Shown: positions 19,254-29,136 of the stretch, in pieces
Layout of the letters: each line of letters opens with the position of its first letter
Numbering within the stretch: the first letter of the stretch is position 1
Source of the DNA: Butyrivibrio sp. NC2002
Lineage (GTDB): Bacteria; Bacillota; Clostridia; Lachnospirales; Lachnospiraceae
NCBI RefSeq assembly: GCF_000702265.1
Contig: NZ_JNKZ01000004.1
Coordinates: 434,001-498,000, forward strand
Reading direction: 5' to 3'
DNA length: 64,000 nt
Made by a program: the position numbers and the translations under genes
The notes under the pieces: generated by a model
The model's database searches: none
The model's input: only the letters and a program-made list of their open reading frames with translations
What the model was told of the DNA's origin: nothing

Positions 19254-20708
19254 TCATTTATCGTTTAGTTTTCTTGCAACAAGTTTCAGAAATTCATTCA
19301 GTAATTTATCTCTAAAAGCATATAACACAATGCCATAACAAATAATTCCAATTAGAATTTGAATTATTAGCTTAAATAGCGTCACGTTAATCGGTAAAAT
19401 GTCCACAAATCTTACCGCTATAGCCATAATTAGAGCTGAAACTATATACAAATATATACAATTTATTATAGTCTTAACCTTTACTACATCTTTAATACTA
19501 TAAACTATCATTGTGAGTAATATTGCCTCTGACAAAGCCGATGCCACAACAGCACCCATACTTTTAAACATTGTTATCAAAACACAGTTTAAGCAAATGT
19601 TAATAAGAGTGCTTATAACGATCAATATATTAAGCTTTCGTTGCTGTCCTCTTGCAACCATACATGAATTACTTAATATACTATTAAAACTAGTAAATAT
19701 TAGTATACATGAAAAGACTTGCAATAACGGAACACATTTTTCATAACCATCTCCCATAAATATATTTACAAAATTTCTCGATACTGTAATCAATCCAAAT
19801 GCAACTGGAAAAGCAATTAATCCTGTGTAACTTATTGCTTTATATATTATTCCTTTTACTTCACTTTCATCTTTACTATCAGAATTCCAATAATTTGCAA
19901 CCCTAGGCAATATAACCACAGTCGTTGATGTTATCAATGCTATTAACAAATTGTATATTTTACTAGCTTGCTCATAATATCCATTTTCATTCATCGTAGT
20001 TGACATTATGCCTAACATTAGCTTATCGAAAGAAGCAAATACTATTGACGCAATAGATGGTATAAAATAAATTAAGTTTTTTTTGACTGTTTCTCTTATA
20101 TCCTTAATAGCAACAGGGCATAATGCAACATATTTCCTAGCTTTAATACACAATAATATATTTTTTATCAAAGTGCTTCCCTGAATAAGTAAAACATATA
20201 AATATAAATCTGTACTATCTTTTACAAATACAAAAATGCAAGCAACTGATCCGATTTTTATTATTGTATTTAGAAGCGAAATGGTACCAAACTCTTCCAG
20301 GCCTTGAAACAACCATGTAATATCAAATAGCTGCGCTATAAGAAATGTTAATAAAACAAAATACATTTTCTTAAAATCACAGCTAACCATAATAAACAAT
20401 AGGTACATCAGTATCGCAGGAATCATCGTAAAACACTTAGCAAATACAATTTTCGAAAAAGTATAACAAATCTCGCCTGCGCCATTTCTGCTTTTTGATA
20501 CTTCAAGTTGTCCATGCGTACCTACACCTAATGCGCCAATATCTGCAAAATATACTGCTATTGCCAGTGTATAGCTATAAATTCCTATCCCCTCTACCCC
20601 TATAGTTCTCGAAATATAAGGCGTAACTATAACTGGTGTAAATAACAAGACAAATTGATATATTAAATTATACAGATAATTCTTTTTTAGACTTTTTTTT
20701 TGTACCAT
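19254..20708 (-). CDS. wzx: Wzx-family flippase (O-unit/oligosaccharide translocase)
   Basis: An MOP-superfamily exporter with about 12-14 spans. The N-terminus KKNYLYNLIYQFVLLFTPVI followed by PYISRTIGVEGIGIYSY is the classic start of the polysaccharide-transport (RfbX) family, which flips undecaprenyl-linked repeat units. I chose the ATG at 20708, just after the stop of the upstream acyltransferase, rather than the frame opening at 20771. Together with Wzy (24.6 kb) and Wzz (15.7 kb) it defines a Wzx/Wzy-dependent pathway. Confidence 0.9.
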   Translation of the reverse strand: MVQKKSLKKNYLYNLIYQFVLLFTPVIVTPYISRTIGVEGIGIYSYTLAIAVYFADIGALGVGTHGQLEVSKSRNGAGEICYTFSKIVFAKCFTMIPAILMYLLFIMVSCDFKKMYFVLLTFLIAQLFDITWLFQGLEEFGTISLLNTIIKIGSVACIFVFVKDSTDLYLYVLLIQGSTLIKNILLCIKARKYVALCPVAIKDIRETVKKNLIYFIPSIASIVFASFDKLMLGIMSTTMNENGYYEQASKIYNLLIALITSTTVVILPRVANYWNSDSKDESEVKGIIYKAISYTGLIAFPVAFGLITVSRNFVNIFMGDGYEKCVPLLQVFSCILIFTSFNSILSNSCMVARGQQRKLNILIVISTLINICLNCVLITMFKSMGAVVASALSEAILLTMIVYSIKDVVKVKTIINCIYLYIVSALIMAIAVRFVDILPINVTLFKLIIQILIGIICYGIVLYAFRDKLLNEFLKLVARKLNDK

Positions 20709-20718
20709 ATTTTGCTTA

Positions 20719-21345
20719 TCAATTCGCTTTCTTAATGAACCTTGCCGGATTACCTGCCCATACTTCCCCATCAGGTATATTCTTTGTTACCACACTTCCA
20801 GCACCAACAATACTATTCTCTCCTATAACAACTCCCTTAAGTATAATCGAATGAGCCCCAATAAAGGCACCTCTTTTTATTAAGACGGGTCGTGCAATTA
20901 TATTTCCACACGGATTTGTTGATCTTATAATAGAATTAATTGAATGAAAGTCATTATCATAGATAATGACCCCTCCACCAATTAGAACTCCATCCTCTAT
21001 TACAATCTTATCCATGGCAACCAATGCTGCATTCGATATCCCTACATTATTTCCAATGATTATATTTCCAGCTTCAATAGTCCTAAATATGCTACATGTG
21101 TTTCCACCTATAAGATTCGTTGTTATTCCAGAATTAATTGAAACATTATCTCCGATGTAAATTCTCCCATTACAAGTTTTACCCCCTGATATATATCCAC
21201 TATGAAAAATAGCTTTCCCATTCAAAATAAAGTTCTTGCCATACTTCACTTTGTATTTTCGTAACTGTTTATAATTTGCTATTATTCCCTTAACAATTTT
21301 GAGTTTATATTTGATTTTTATATAAATATTTTTGTCATAACCCAT
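20719..21345 (-). CDS. Left-handed beta-helix (hexapeptide) acyltransferase
   Basis: About 208 aa of [LIV]-G-x4 hexapeptide repeats (for example IIIGNNVGISNAALVAM and FIGAHSIILKGVVIGENSIVGAG) ending in the WAGNPARFI signature of sugar O-acetyltransferases. The ATG at 21345 comes one base after the stop of the fucosyltransferase gene, giving translational coupling; the frame opening at 21438 would overlap that gene by 92 nt. Probably acetylates a sugar of the repeat unit in the cytoplasm. Confidence 0.85.
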   Translation of the reverse strand: MGYDKNIYIKIKYKLKIVKGIIANYKQLRKYKVKYGKNFILNGKAIFHSGYISGGKTCNGRIYIGDNVSINSGITTNLIGGNTCSIFRTIEAGNIIIGNNVGISNAALVAMDKIVIEDGVLIGGGVIIYDNDFHSINSIIRSTNPCGNIIARPVLIKRGAFIGAHSIILKGVVIGENSIVGAGSVVTKNIPDGEVWAGNPARFIKKAN

Positions 21346-21346
21346 C

Positions 21347-22312
21347 TTATATATATTCCCATCCTTCAATACTAAAAAAGGGTTTTCTCTCATTTCCTTT
21401 TTCAGTAATCCATATATAATGTGTTTTTGGCGCAACAACTATACCTTGTTTCCGCCTTAAATATGCTCCCCAAAAACTGAAAGTGCTATTTGCAATAATA
21501 CTATTTTGGCAAAGCGTCATAATATATAATTCTTCATAGTCTTTATACCCACTTATAAAATAGAATTCTTTCTTTTCACCAAACTTCTCTCTTGCATAGG
21601 TAATGTCATCGCTAAATACTATAAATAACGGATTTTCTATTTTACTTCTCATTATTTCAATAGCAGTATCATAATAGTTATCGTCACAGATATTATAAAA
21701 ATATCTAGGCACAATAGTTGATTCGCTTTCCTTTACATAATCCGTCCTTCTTATATGAATACTTACTATATTTTTTTGTGAAATAATTCTATTCAATTCA
21801 CCATCTAATTTAATAGGTTTAAATGTAAAAGCATTTCTAACTATATCAACATCTTTTGGCAAATATCTTATATCTTCCCAATATCCATCAAATAAATAGT
21901 TATTATCATCGTCTTTTATAGCGTCTAACAATTTCAGATACTTATCAGTAGACTCTAATTGATTATCCTCCTTTACTATAATCAAATTTGAAGGCTTTAT
22001 CATAATAGAATTGAGCTTTCTAATTAATCTTACAATAACATTCTTTTCATTTCCCTGCTGTATCCTATTAATATAAAGAAAACGTCCACAGATACGTCTA
22101 ACATCCTTGTTTCGCGCTGTTTTATAGTTCCCAACAAAAAGATCATTTATGCTATAATACGTCCTTTCACCCTGCTTTAGAGGTTGATCCGAATAATCAA
22201 AAAGAACTTCTGCCTGGCTTTTCATTTTCTCTTGTACTAATATCCCAAACCAGTAAATAAACAACTGATTCCCTAGCCCATTAGATACTTTTATCAATAT
22301 TTTTTTTCTCAT
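21347..22312 (-). CDS. GT11 alpha-1,2-fucosyltransferase-like enzyme
   Basis: A 321-aa GT11 enzyme. Motifs: VSNGLGNQLFIYWFG at the N-terminus, VSIHIRRTDYV (the HxRRxD donor-binding motif I) and NSTFSFWGAYLRR. These mark alpha-1,2-fucosyltransferases using GDP-L-fucose. The donor pathway in this locus (gmd plus fcl) is interrupted at fcl, so it may lack substrate unless fucose is salvaged or another reductase exists elsewhere. It overlaps the end of the upstream WbsX-like gene by 32 nt. Confidence 0.88.
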   Translation of the reverse strand: MRKKILIKVSNGLGNQLFIYWFGILVQEKMKSQAEVLFDYSDQPLKQGERTYYSINDLFVGNYKTARNKDVRRICGRFLYINRIQQGNEKNVIVRLIRKLNSIMIKPSNLIIVKEDNQLESTDKYLKLLDAIKDDDNNYLFDGYWEDIRYLPKDVDIVRNAFTFKPIKLDGELNRIISQKNIVSIHIRRTDYVKESESTIVPRYFYNICDDNYYDTAIEIMRSKIENPLFIVFSDDITYAREKFGEKKEFYFISGYKDYEELYIMTLCQNSIIANSTFSFWGAYLRRKQGIVVAPKTHYIWITEKGNERKPFFSIEGWEYI

Positions 22313-23414
22313 TCACCACGTTCCTTATTGCTTCTAAATAATCATACCCTTTATAATCTGGTTCTAGGTATGCCCCTTCTCCCCACTCATTCCATGCAGT
22401 CAAGAAAACATATTCCTTATTTTGAGCTTCTGAAATCCTAAGTAATTTTCTCAGGTAAATTTCAAATTTTCTAGGAGAAGCGCCAACCACCACTTTTCCT
22501 TTCATTCCTCTTCTAGGCGAATCATCATATGATACAAATCCACTTAAGTACACATCCCTTTCAGATTTTCGTGCATTATGCAATATCCTTTTCCAAACCA
22601 AATCATAATTATACTTCATCGGAATATTCAATTTTTCTTGAAGAAATACCTTAACCTTATTACTTATTTTTTTTACTACAGTATTGGGAATCCACCCGCT
22701 CCATATCGGTTCATAATAAAATTCTTTAGCTGTTACTTTACAGTTTTGATTGTTATATCTTCCAATAACTTCAATGCCGTCAAATCCTGCTTTTATAGCC
22801 ATTTTCTCCCAAAAATCAATCATTCTTTTCAACACTTCTGGATGATTTGTTTGGTTAAAAACTCCAAAAACTGGTTTCCCATCAATTTTTATATATCGTT
22901 CATCCTTAAAGTACTGAAGAAGATAATCAAAATGCTCTTTCCATCTATTTTCATCCCCATATTCCAGTTTAATTAGGTATCCATCCTGATCTGGCAGTGC
23001 TTTATTGTCAAATTGTGGTGCCCAATCATTTGAGCAATCTTTTATATTTGACCAAGTTCTCCTCCAAGATGCATTATCCCAAATAAACATATAGTGGATA
23101 TCTAAGTCTGCCATTTTTAATAATTGTTCAGAAGGTTTTCTTAGCATTACATTATCGTTATCAAACCAATAATGATATATTCCAAACCCATATATCCCAT
23201 ATTTTTTAGCCAGATCTACTTGCCATTTTATTGATTCAGAATTGCTTAAATCATAGTAATAGTCATCAAGTGGCCTTTTAGGTTGATCATGCCCCCTAAA
23301 CAATGGCTTTGCCCTCTTTACGGCCGTCCAATCTGTATAGCCCTTCCCCCACCAAATATTGTTCTCTTTTGTTTCATGAAATTGCGGTAAATAATTTGCT
23401 ATTATTCTTGCCAT
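22281..23414 (-). CDS. WbsX-like glycosyltransferase (GH99-like fold)
   Basis: A 377-aa WbsX-family protein found in O-antigen and rhamnan loci. ANYLPQFHETKENNIWWGKGYTDW at the start and FGIYHYWF, MFIWDNASWRRTW and LTAWNEWGEGAYLEPD are the family's conserved blocks. The fold is related to GH99, but the genes act as glycan-assembly transferases. AGGAG lies 5 nt before the ATG. It overlaps the GT11 gene, indicating tight coupling. Confidence 0.88.
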   Translation of the reverse strand: MARIIANYLPQFHETKENNIWWGKGYTDWTAVKRAKPLFRGHDQPKRPLDDYYYDLSNSESIKWQVDLAKKYGIYGFGIYHYWFDNDNVMLRKPSEQLLKMADLDIHYMFIWDNASWRRTWSNIKDCSNDWAPQFDNKALPDQDGYLIKLEYGDENRWKEHFDYLLQYFKDERYIKIDGKPVFGVFNQTNHPEVLKRMIDFWEKMAIKAGFDGIEVIGRYNNQNCKVTAKEFYYEPIWSGWIPNTVVKKISNKVKVFLQEKLNIPMKYNYDLVWKRILHNARKSERDVYLSGFVSYDDSPRRGMKGKVVVGASPRKFEIYLRKLLRISEAQNKEYVFLTAWNEWGEGAYLEPDYKGYDYLEAIRNVVNEKKNIDKSI

Positions 23415-23442
23415 AATTCTCCTTTTGAAAAAAATCGCAAAT

Positions 23443-24564
23443 CTATTTCATTGCTTCTTCTACTATTTTCTTCAACTTTTCTTCAAATTGCACTTGCAAG
23501 AAATATTGAGACCCCTCAACTGCTTTTTCTCTCATTTCTAACGCTAAGTCATCATTATTAATAACTTCAATTGTATAATCCAATAACTCAACCTCTGTAT
23601 TCCAAAGATATCCATTAATTTTATGTTTGACAATTTCCTTCTGACCTGCTTTATTGATAACAATTGGTATACACCCTTTTGCCATTGCCTCCACAGTCGT
23701 CATACCAAAATGCTCCATATTTATCGGATCATCGTCTTGTACCTTGTACCCTTTTGCATGCCAAAATATTGATGCCTTTTCATACCACCTATCCAACTCA
23801 GAATTACTAACATTAGTATAAACTTGTATACTATCATTACACCGTTTCTTTATATCATTATAATATCCTTCATAACGTGTATCTTTGTTCCCTATAATCA
23901 CTAATTTGTAATCGCACCCAAATTTATGCCTCAAACTTTCATACATTTTTATCATTTCCAATACTTTTTTATCTGGCACTAATCTATCAACAGCTAAAAT
24001 AATCTTCTCTTTCTTTTCCAGTCCATTCTTTTCTATTGGTTTTGTGAAAATAGGCGGATTGAGTTTGTCACAACTAACTCCCCATAATTGCTCTACATAA
24101 AATCTTGTAAATTCAGAATTTGCCACTAAAGCCTGGTATGAACTTAGATATTTTGCTTTATATTTTTCCCCTTGAATAATACCTAAAAAACTTGATCGGG
24201 GATCAGCCGGAAAATGAATTATATGTATGGACTTTACATTCTTTGGACCACACATCATTCCATACGTGCAATTAATAAATAAATCTATCTCGTTTCCTAA
24301 AATTTTTTTTATGGATTTTGCTCCTGTGTAATTCTCTAAATCTTTCAACAATGGATGTTTTGTTCTATAGTATTCAACATATCTCGTTTCAAATAACTGG
24401 ACCCCATATTTTTTGTAAATGTCCTCAATATTTATTTTTTTATTTTTACGCGTTATTATAATAATATGGTTATCTTTTCCAAGTACTTCTGCCATGCGCA
24501 GCCCATATACTTCCGCTCCTCCACTCACACCTGATAAATTTGGTAAAAAAATCGCTATTTTCAT
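23443..24564 (-). CDS. GT4 family glycosyltransferase
   Basis: A 373-aa GT-B-fold transferase. The N-terminal glycine-rich loop is NLSGVSGGAEVYGLRMAEVL, and the C-terminal donor-binding block is HFGMTTVEAMAKGCIPIVI with the usual E-x7-E spacing. GAGGG precedes the ATG by 6 nt. It ends in TAG. It lies between the Wzy-like and WbsX-like genes in the heteropolysaccharide locus. The sugar is not predictable. Confidence 0.88.
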   Translation of the reverse strand: MKIAIFLPNLSGVSGGAEVYGLRMAEVLGKDNHIIIITRKNKKINIEDIYKKYGVQLFETRYVEYYRTKHPLLKDLENYTGAKSIKKILGNEIDLFINCTYGMMCGPKNVKSIHIIHFPADPRSSFLGIIQGEKYKAKYLSSYQALVANSEFTRFYVEQLWGVSCDKLNPPIFTKPIEKNGLEKKEKIILAVDRLVPDKKVLEMIKMYESLRHKFGCDYKLVIIGNKDTRYEGYYNDIKKRCNDSIQVYTNVSNSELDRWYEKASIFWHAKGYKVQDDDPINMEHFGMTTVEAMAKGCIPIVINKAGQKEIVKHKINGYLWNTEVELLDYTIEVINNDDLALEMREKAVEGSQYFLQVQFEEKLKKIVEEAMK

Positions 24565-24588
24565 TTCTATCCCTCTTTGAAAAGCATT

Positions 24589-25779
24589 TTAATGCAATCT
24601 TGGATTTTTAACCTTTTCTTGTTTATTACAGTCCGCATAGACTAGCAGCAAACCAAGTAAAGGAGTAGCCGCATTATACATTGCCAATCCATTTGTGAAA
24701 ATAATTGAAAAGAGAATTAATATGATTGCTATCCGCAATGTACTTTGTTTTATTCTTTTAGTAAATTCGAAATGATAATAAATCAGTACTAGTAACCCAA
24801 TTACACCAAATCCACACAGAATATTTATATAATCATTGTGAGCATGTATTGCCACTTTGACTATACTATCATTTAACAAAGCACCCCTAACTCCATCTAT
24901 TCCAATCCCCAATAATTTTTCAATTAAACCAGAATTGTTAACAAAATAATCAAAAACAACTTTCCAAAAACGAGTTCTATTATTAGATATTGAACCTTCT
25001 GCAATGTTTGTTATTGTTTTTTGTATAACAGCAATTTTCGATATATTTTTTCCAAGTAATGATAAAAAGAGTAGGACTCCAACAGATATATACGCTATAC
25101 CTACCTTTACAATTTTTTTTCTAATTGAACAATAATCAATTACCATTACAATAATCAATGCCAAAAAAGCACTTCTAACGCCAGTCATCATGACTGAAAT
25201 ACAAAATAATCCCTTAAAAAACAGATATAATGCACTACCGGTCTGTAAATAACAAACCGCAGCGAGACAATACAATAGCGTTAACTGATATGCTAAGACA
25301 TGGGGAATTGTAAATGGACCGTATAATGTGTAGCCCGATTCCCCAGAGTAAATAAGCCCATTTTTTAACATGATTGAAGTAAACAATATAACTACATAAG
25401 ATAATATTGCCAATAAACATTGCCTTTTATGCGTCTTTATATATATCTCGAATTTCGAAGTGTTATTCTCATAAGAAAAGAAACCGCAAATAAAAACCAA
25501 TCCTATATAGTCATAAAAATCTGCATGGAATAATTGAATCCACTTCCCAACCGTCATATAATATATAATATAGATTATAAGCAATAAATTCCCTGTTAAT
25601 ACTTTTTTACTCCTTCTTCTGACCAACTGTCCGTTGTAATATAAATAAATCATCATAAAAAATATTAGAAAAAATTTATTTATCATGGATGGTAAAATGA
25701 GAGCAAGGAATGCCGTAATAGTTGCATACCATATGAATAATATAAATAATAAATCTCTATAAGTAAGTCTTTTAATCAT
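24589..25779 (-). CDS. wzy: Wzy-like polysaccharide polymerase (O-antigen ligase superfamily)
   Basis: A 396-aa membrane protein with about ten spans and the long extracytoplasmic loop ending in HAHNDYINILCGFGVIGLLVL, the conserved His-containing block of the Wzy/WaaL superfamily. In a Wzx/Wzz setting it is most likely the repeat-unit polymerase. Very AT-rich. It lies 24 nt upstream of a GT4 gene on the same transcript. Sequences of this family diverge strongly, so the call rests on topology, the His block and context. Confidence 0.82.
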   Translation of the reverse strand: MIKRLTYRDLLFILFIWYATITAFLALILPSMINKFFLIFFMMIYLYYNGQLVRRRSKKVLTGNLLLIIYIIYYMTVGKWIQLFHADFYDYIGLVFICGFFSYENNTSKFEIYIKTHKRQCLLAILSYVVILFTSIMLKNGLIYSGESGYTLYGPFTIPHVLAYQLTLLYCLAAVCYLQTGSALYLFFKGLFCISVMMTGVRSAFLALIIVMVIDYCSIRKKIVKVGIAYISVGVLLFLSLLGKNISKIAVIQKTITNIAEGSISNNRTRFWKVVFDYFVNNSGLIEKLLGIGIDGVRGALLNDSIVKVAIHAHNDYINILCGFGVIGLLVLIYYHFEFTKRIKQSTLRIAIILILFSIIFTNGLAMYNAATPLLGLLLVYADCNKQEKVKNPRLH

Positions 25780-25808
25780 TTTTCACCCAAATATAGTGTA
25801 ATTGTTAT

Positions 25809-26789
25809 TCATTTCCTAAGATTCTGAACCCAGTTTTCAATATCAATCAACATATCAAATATGAATTTTTGTGTGCATGCCAGTTTGGAATAAATCTTCA
25901 TTTTTCCGTGTAGATATCTATTATTTCCCAAATTCACAATTCTAGAAAATAATTGATATTCCAATCCCTTGTTCCATCTCGATCCCCTTAAATCCATATA
26001 TGTCTTTACATATTGTGAAAACATACGACTCTCGCACTTCTTTTTCAACTCAGGGAAAACACTTGCAATATCATTGCACATTTCTTGCATATTATATATT
26101 GCATCCATTCTTTTTTCACTAAAGCTTCTTTTGGTAATGGAACCATTTCTACATAGATAGACATATAGCGACCTTTCACCATATGCCACCTTTTGTGTAT
26201 TCAATAATATTTTATATGTAACTGAAATATCTTCGTACAATTTTCCTAATGGATATCTAATATTATCAAATAAAGAAGCTCTATATAGCTTCATACTTGC
26301 GGAAGTATTTATCTCATTTCCTTCTAACAAGAGTGAAACTGCATCTTTTTGATTTAAAACTCTTTCTTTTCCGTCATCAATAACCTTATTCAAAAGAATA
26401 CCCTTTTCATTTACATACTTAAAATTACATATTGATAATTCAACATTATATTTTTCAATCAAATAGTATAAATATGAAATGTAGTTTTTCTCTATGTAGT
26501 CATCGGAATCTATATATGTAACATAATCACCATGCATGGCGTCTATCGCGGTATTTCTTGCATCTGATAATCCACCATTTTCTTTATGTATAACTATTAT
26601 TCTTGGGTCTACTTTTGATAATTCATCACATATGGCACCTGAATGGTCTGTTGAGCCATCATCTATAAGCATTATTTCTAAGTTAAAATAATCCTGGTCT
26701 AGTATGCTGTCAACACACTTTTTTACATACTTCTCGACATTATATACTGGAACGATAACTGTTATTAGTGGCTGTTTTAATATTCCCAT
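25809..26789 (-). CDS. GT2 family glycosyltransferase (EpsJ-like)
   Basis: A 326-aa GT-A-fold enzyme. Motifs: ITVIVPVYNVEKYVKKCVDS, LIDDGSTDHSG, NGGLSDARN and the DxD-like YIDSDDYIEKNY, all in the first 110 residues as in capsular and exopolysaccharide GT2 enzymes. The C-terminal 100 residues are helical and basic, typical of membrane association. No close ribosome-binding site is seen before the ATG. Part of the Wzx/Wzy locus. Confidence 0.88.
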   Translation of the reverse strand: MGILKQPLITVIVPVYNVEKYVKKCVDSILDQDYFNLEIMLIDDGSTDHSGAICDELSKVDPRIIVIHKENGGLSDARNTAIDAMHGDYVTYIDSDDYIEKNYISYLYYLIEKYNVELSICNFKYVNEKGILLNKVIDDGKERVLNQKDAVSLLLEGNEINTSASMKLYRASLFDNIRYPLGKLYEDISVTYKILLNTQKVAYGERSLYVYLCRNGSITKRSFSEKRMDAIYNMQEMCNDIASVFPELKKKCESRMFSQYVKTYMDLRGSRWNKGLEYQLFSRIVNLGNNRYLHGKMKIYSKLACTQKFIFDMLIDIENWVQNLRK

Positions 26790-26849
26790 ATGCTTGTACT
26801 AATATGCCTTTCATTGTATCTATAAAATTAATTCTCCATAAAAAAATTC

Positions 26850-27800
26850 TTATATCCCAACAATATGCCTAATAAATGTATCCTTCATCATATCCTGTTC
26901 TTCTATACACTTATAACTCAACTTGTGAAACGGAGTCTGTTTCTTAACCGCTTCCCAAACTCGTTCATCATATTGTTCAAACAATCTCAATAACAGTATA
27001 TGTGGTGTTGCATTATCCCTGGGAACTATTTTATTCCATTCATTTGGATACTTATCAAGTACTATTGACAAAAAATCATGCAAAAGAAAATAATCATTCA
27101 TGATGCGTTCTTTTTTCCAATAGTCGTAACACAAAGCTCTTGTTGCCATAAGTACCTTGTTATTTGTTTTTGCACTCATTAGCCATGAAGAGATATATGT
27201 TGCCTTACCATCTCTTCCGGGTTTGAGGCTTTGATAGAAAAACAAATCTGACTCAAAAAAGTAATCTGGTATATTATTTCTTTCCTCACTGCAAAAAACC
27301 GTAGCATCTAACCACATCCCTCCATAACGAATCAGCAATTCCAATCTAAGCAAATCAGTAAGATGAGTGTATGTGATTATTCCGGATTCCCATTTTTCTA
27401 TAATATATTTCGGAAACTGCACATACTGTTCCATATTCTCAGATGTTATGAGTATAACGTTCATATCAGAAAGATTTTTTTTAACAGACTCATAACATTT
27501 TTTTACAAGTTCAGGGGCATTCTCCATTCCCTGAAACCAGCAGACCCAAACTTTATTAGAGCTCTCATGCGGAAGATCTGGATTATATTCATCTTCAAAT
27601 TTATCTAATACATGACGGTACTTCTTGTATAAATTCTGTTTAGTCTTTAATTGAGTGGATAAGCGCAGAATTTCCAATGCTGTTCGACTTTTTCCCAGTA
27701 ATAAAAACTCCCCTATCGCAGTTCCTAATACTCCCGCTTGCATGTATTGTTTTATTAGCTTCATTCCACCTTGCTTGCGGAAGGTTTCTTTAAGCCCCAT
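26850..27800 (-). CDS. Capsular polysaccharide synthesis glycosyltransferase (GT32-like, DXD type)
   Basis: A 316-aa protein of the capsular-polysaccharide-synthesis family. NKVWVCWFQGMENAPELVKKC, LTDLLRLELLIRYGGMWLDA and the DXD-like LDATVFCSEE are its sugar-binding blocks. GAGGAG lies 8 nt before the ATG. It is placed between an O-acetyltransferase (frameshifted) and a GT2 gene. It would add one residue to the repeat unit from a nucleotide sugar. Confidence 0.82.
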   Translation of the reverse strand: MGLKETFRKQGGMKLIKQYMQAGVLGTAIGEFLLLGKSRTALEILRLSTQLKTKQNLYKKYRHVLDKFEDEYNPDLPHESSNKVWVCWFQGMENAPELVKKCYESVKKNLSDMNVILITSENMEQYVQFPKYIIEKWESGIITYTHLTDLLRLELLIRYGGMWLDATVFCSEERNNIPDYFFESDLFFYQSLKPGRDGKATYISSWLMSAKTNNKVLMATRALCYDYWKKERIMNDYFLLHDFLSIVLDKYPNEWNKIVPRDNATPHILLLRLFEQYDERVWEAVKKQTPFHKLSYKCIEEQDMMKDTFIRHIVGI

Positions 27801-27843
27801 TTACATTTCTCCTCTTCTTAAGTTCCATCTCCATATATACGAC

Positions 27844-28385
27844 CTAATCTAATTTTCTAATCATTCTCGCTGGAACACCTGCATAAAGACAGTCCGGTTC
27901 TGTACTATGAGTTACAACTGCCCCAGCCGCTATTACCCCCCATGACCGATTTTTACTCCTTTTAATATAGTCACATTGGAGGCAATCCATACCCCATCTT
28001 CTACTATAATGCTTTCAGCAATTCCAGCACCTGCTCTTTGATACGTAAAGCCTATTTCATGTGAATTTGTAATAAACTTTGTCCCCATACTAACAGCAAC
28101 ATTATTCCCAATGGTAATGTGAGAATTTCCATACCGTCCCGTATAAAAACCAACATAATGATTTATCAAACATCCATTTCCAATATGAACTCCAGACGGA
28201 TGCTCAAAGAAAACGTGTTTCTTAAGCCTTATCTTTCTATCCGTTGTAATTCCAGCCCAATAACATAGCAGCCCCCGAATCCTCTCGGGCGGATATAGTC
28301 CCTTAAAAAACGCCATGAAAAAATTCATCTTTATTATGCCCTTTCTGCGATTAGCTTTATCTTTTCGAATATGCTTCATTTTCAC
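27844..28385 (-). pseudogene. Hexapeptide O-acetyltransferase frameshifted in a G6 run
   Basis: A serine/maltose-type acetyltransferase with hexapeptide repeats (ITIGNNVAVSMGTKF, IIVEDGVWIASNVTILKGV). The frame stops at KIGHGG because of a run of six G (plus-strand C, 27936-27941). Adding one base restores VIAAGAVVTHSTEPDC, then LYAGVPARMIRKLD and a TAG at 27844-27846, the usual family C-terminus. So a single-base loss in a homopolymer separates the last 31 codons. The start is uncertain: GTG at 28385, or an ATG about 19 codons later that has an AAAGGG site. Confidence 0.82.
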
Positions 28386-28405
28386 ATATTCTCATATTAA
28401 ACTTC

Positions 28406-29122
28406 TTACTTCAACCAGTTATCTTTATCTGATTTTAGATATGCCTTAAACATTTCAAAATCATCCTTGGTAGTTAGTTTTATATTTTTATCCGATCCGA
28501 CAGCAAAGTATAAGCGCTCTCCTAGTTCGACCATAATAGTGTTAGTATATGAAGATCCATATATACCAATTTCTTTTTCAAATGCCTTATGATATGCCCA
28601 ATCAAGTTTTCCAAATTTATACGCCTGCGGAGTCGATACTCGCATGAGGGTTTCTCTCGGTATATACTTGGTTGTACTAATATCATCATCAACTACGAAT
28701 ATCTGCTCATTATAAGGTAACGACGTTACCGCATTACCATATTTCTGTGCTTTGAGGATAACATCTGGAAGTACTGTTTCATCAACTAATGGTCTAATGC
28801 CATCATGGATTATAATTACATCTTCGCCAGAAACTTGTCCCTCTAAATTATAGACGCCATTTCTAATTGACTCTTGACCTATTTCTCCCCCGGATACAAC
28901 CCATTTCAACTTGTCTATCCCGAATTGTTTTGAATATGCCCAAACAACATCATGCCATCCTTCAATACATACCACCTCTATCGCATCTATCTGTGGATGT
29001 TTTTGAAATCCCTCTAATATATATAAAAAAATAGTTTTATCATATACGTTAATAAACTACTTCGGAATATCCTGTCCCATTCTATGTCCGGAACCACCTG
29101 CGATAATAATTGCTGTTGTCAT
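28406..29122 (-). pseudogene. IspD/TarI-like cytidylyltransferase interrupted by an in-frame TAG
   Basis: A CTP-dependent nucleotidyltransferase of the IspD/TarI family. From the ATG at 29122 the frame reads TTAIIIAGGSGHRMGQDIPK, then TAG at 29057-29059, then FINVYDKTIFLYILEGFQ with no shift. Homologs have PKQF here, so CAG (Gln) has become TAG. Downstream motifs are normal (HDGIRPLVDE, TPQAYKF, LTTKDDFEMF). A restart at 28975 would lack the CTP-binding GG-x-G-x-RM loop. It lies just upstream of licD and probably makes its CDP-activated donor. Confidence 0.87.
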
Positions 29123-29136
29123 AATCTACTAGTCTC

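Noticed and set aside
28406..28975. A short functional cytidylyltransferase starting at 28975
   Set aside because: It would lack the CTP-binding glycine-rich loop; the same frame continues upstream through one TAG to a good ATG.
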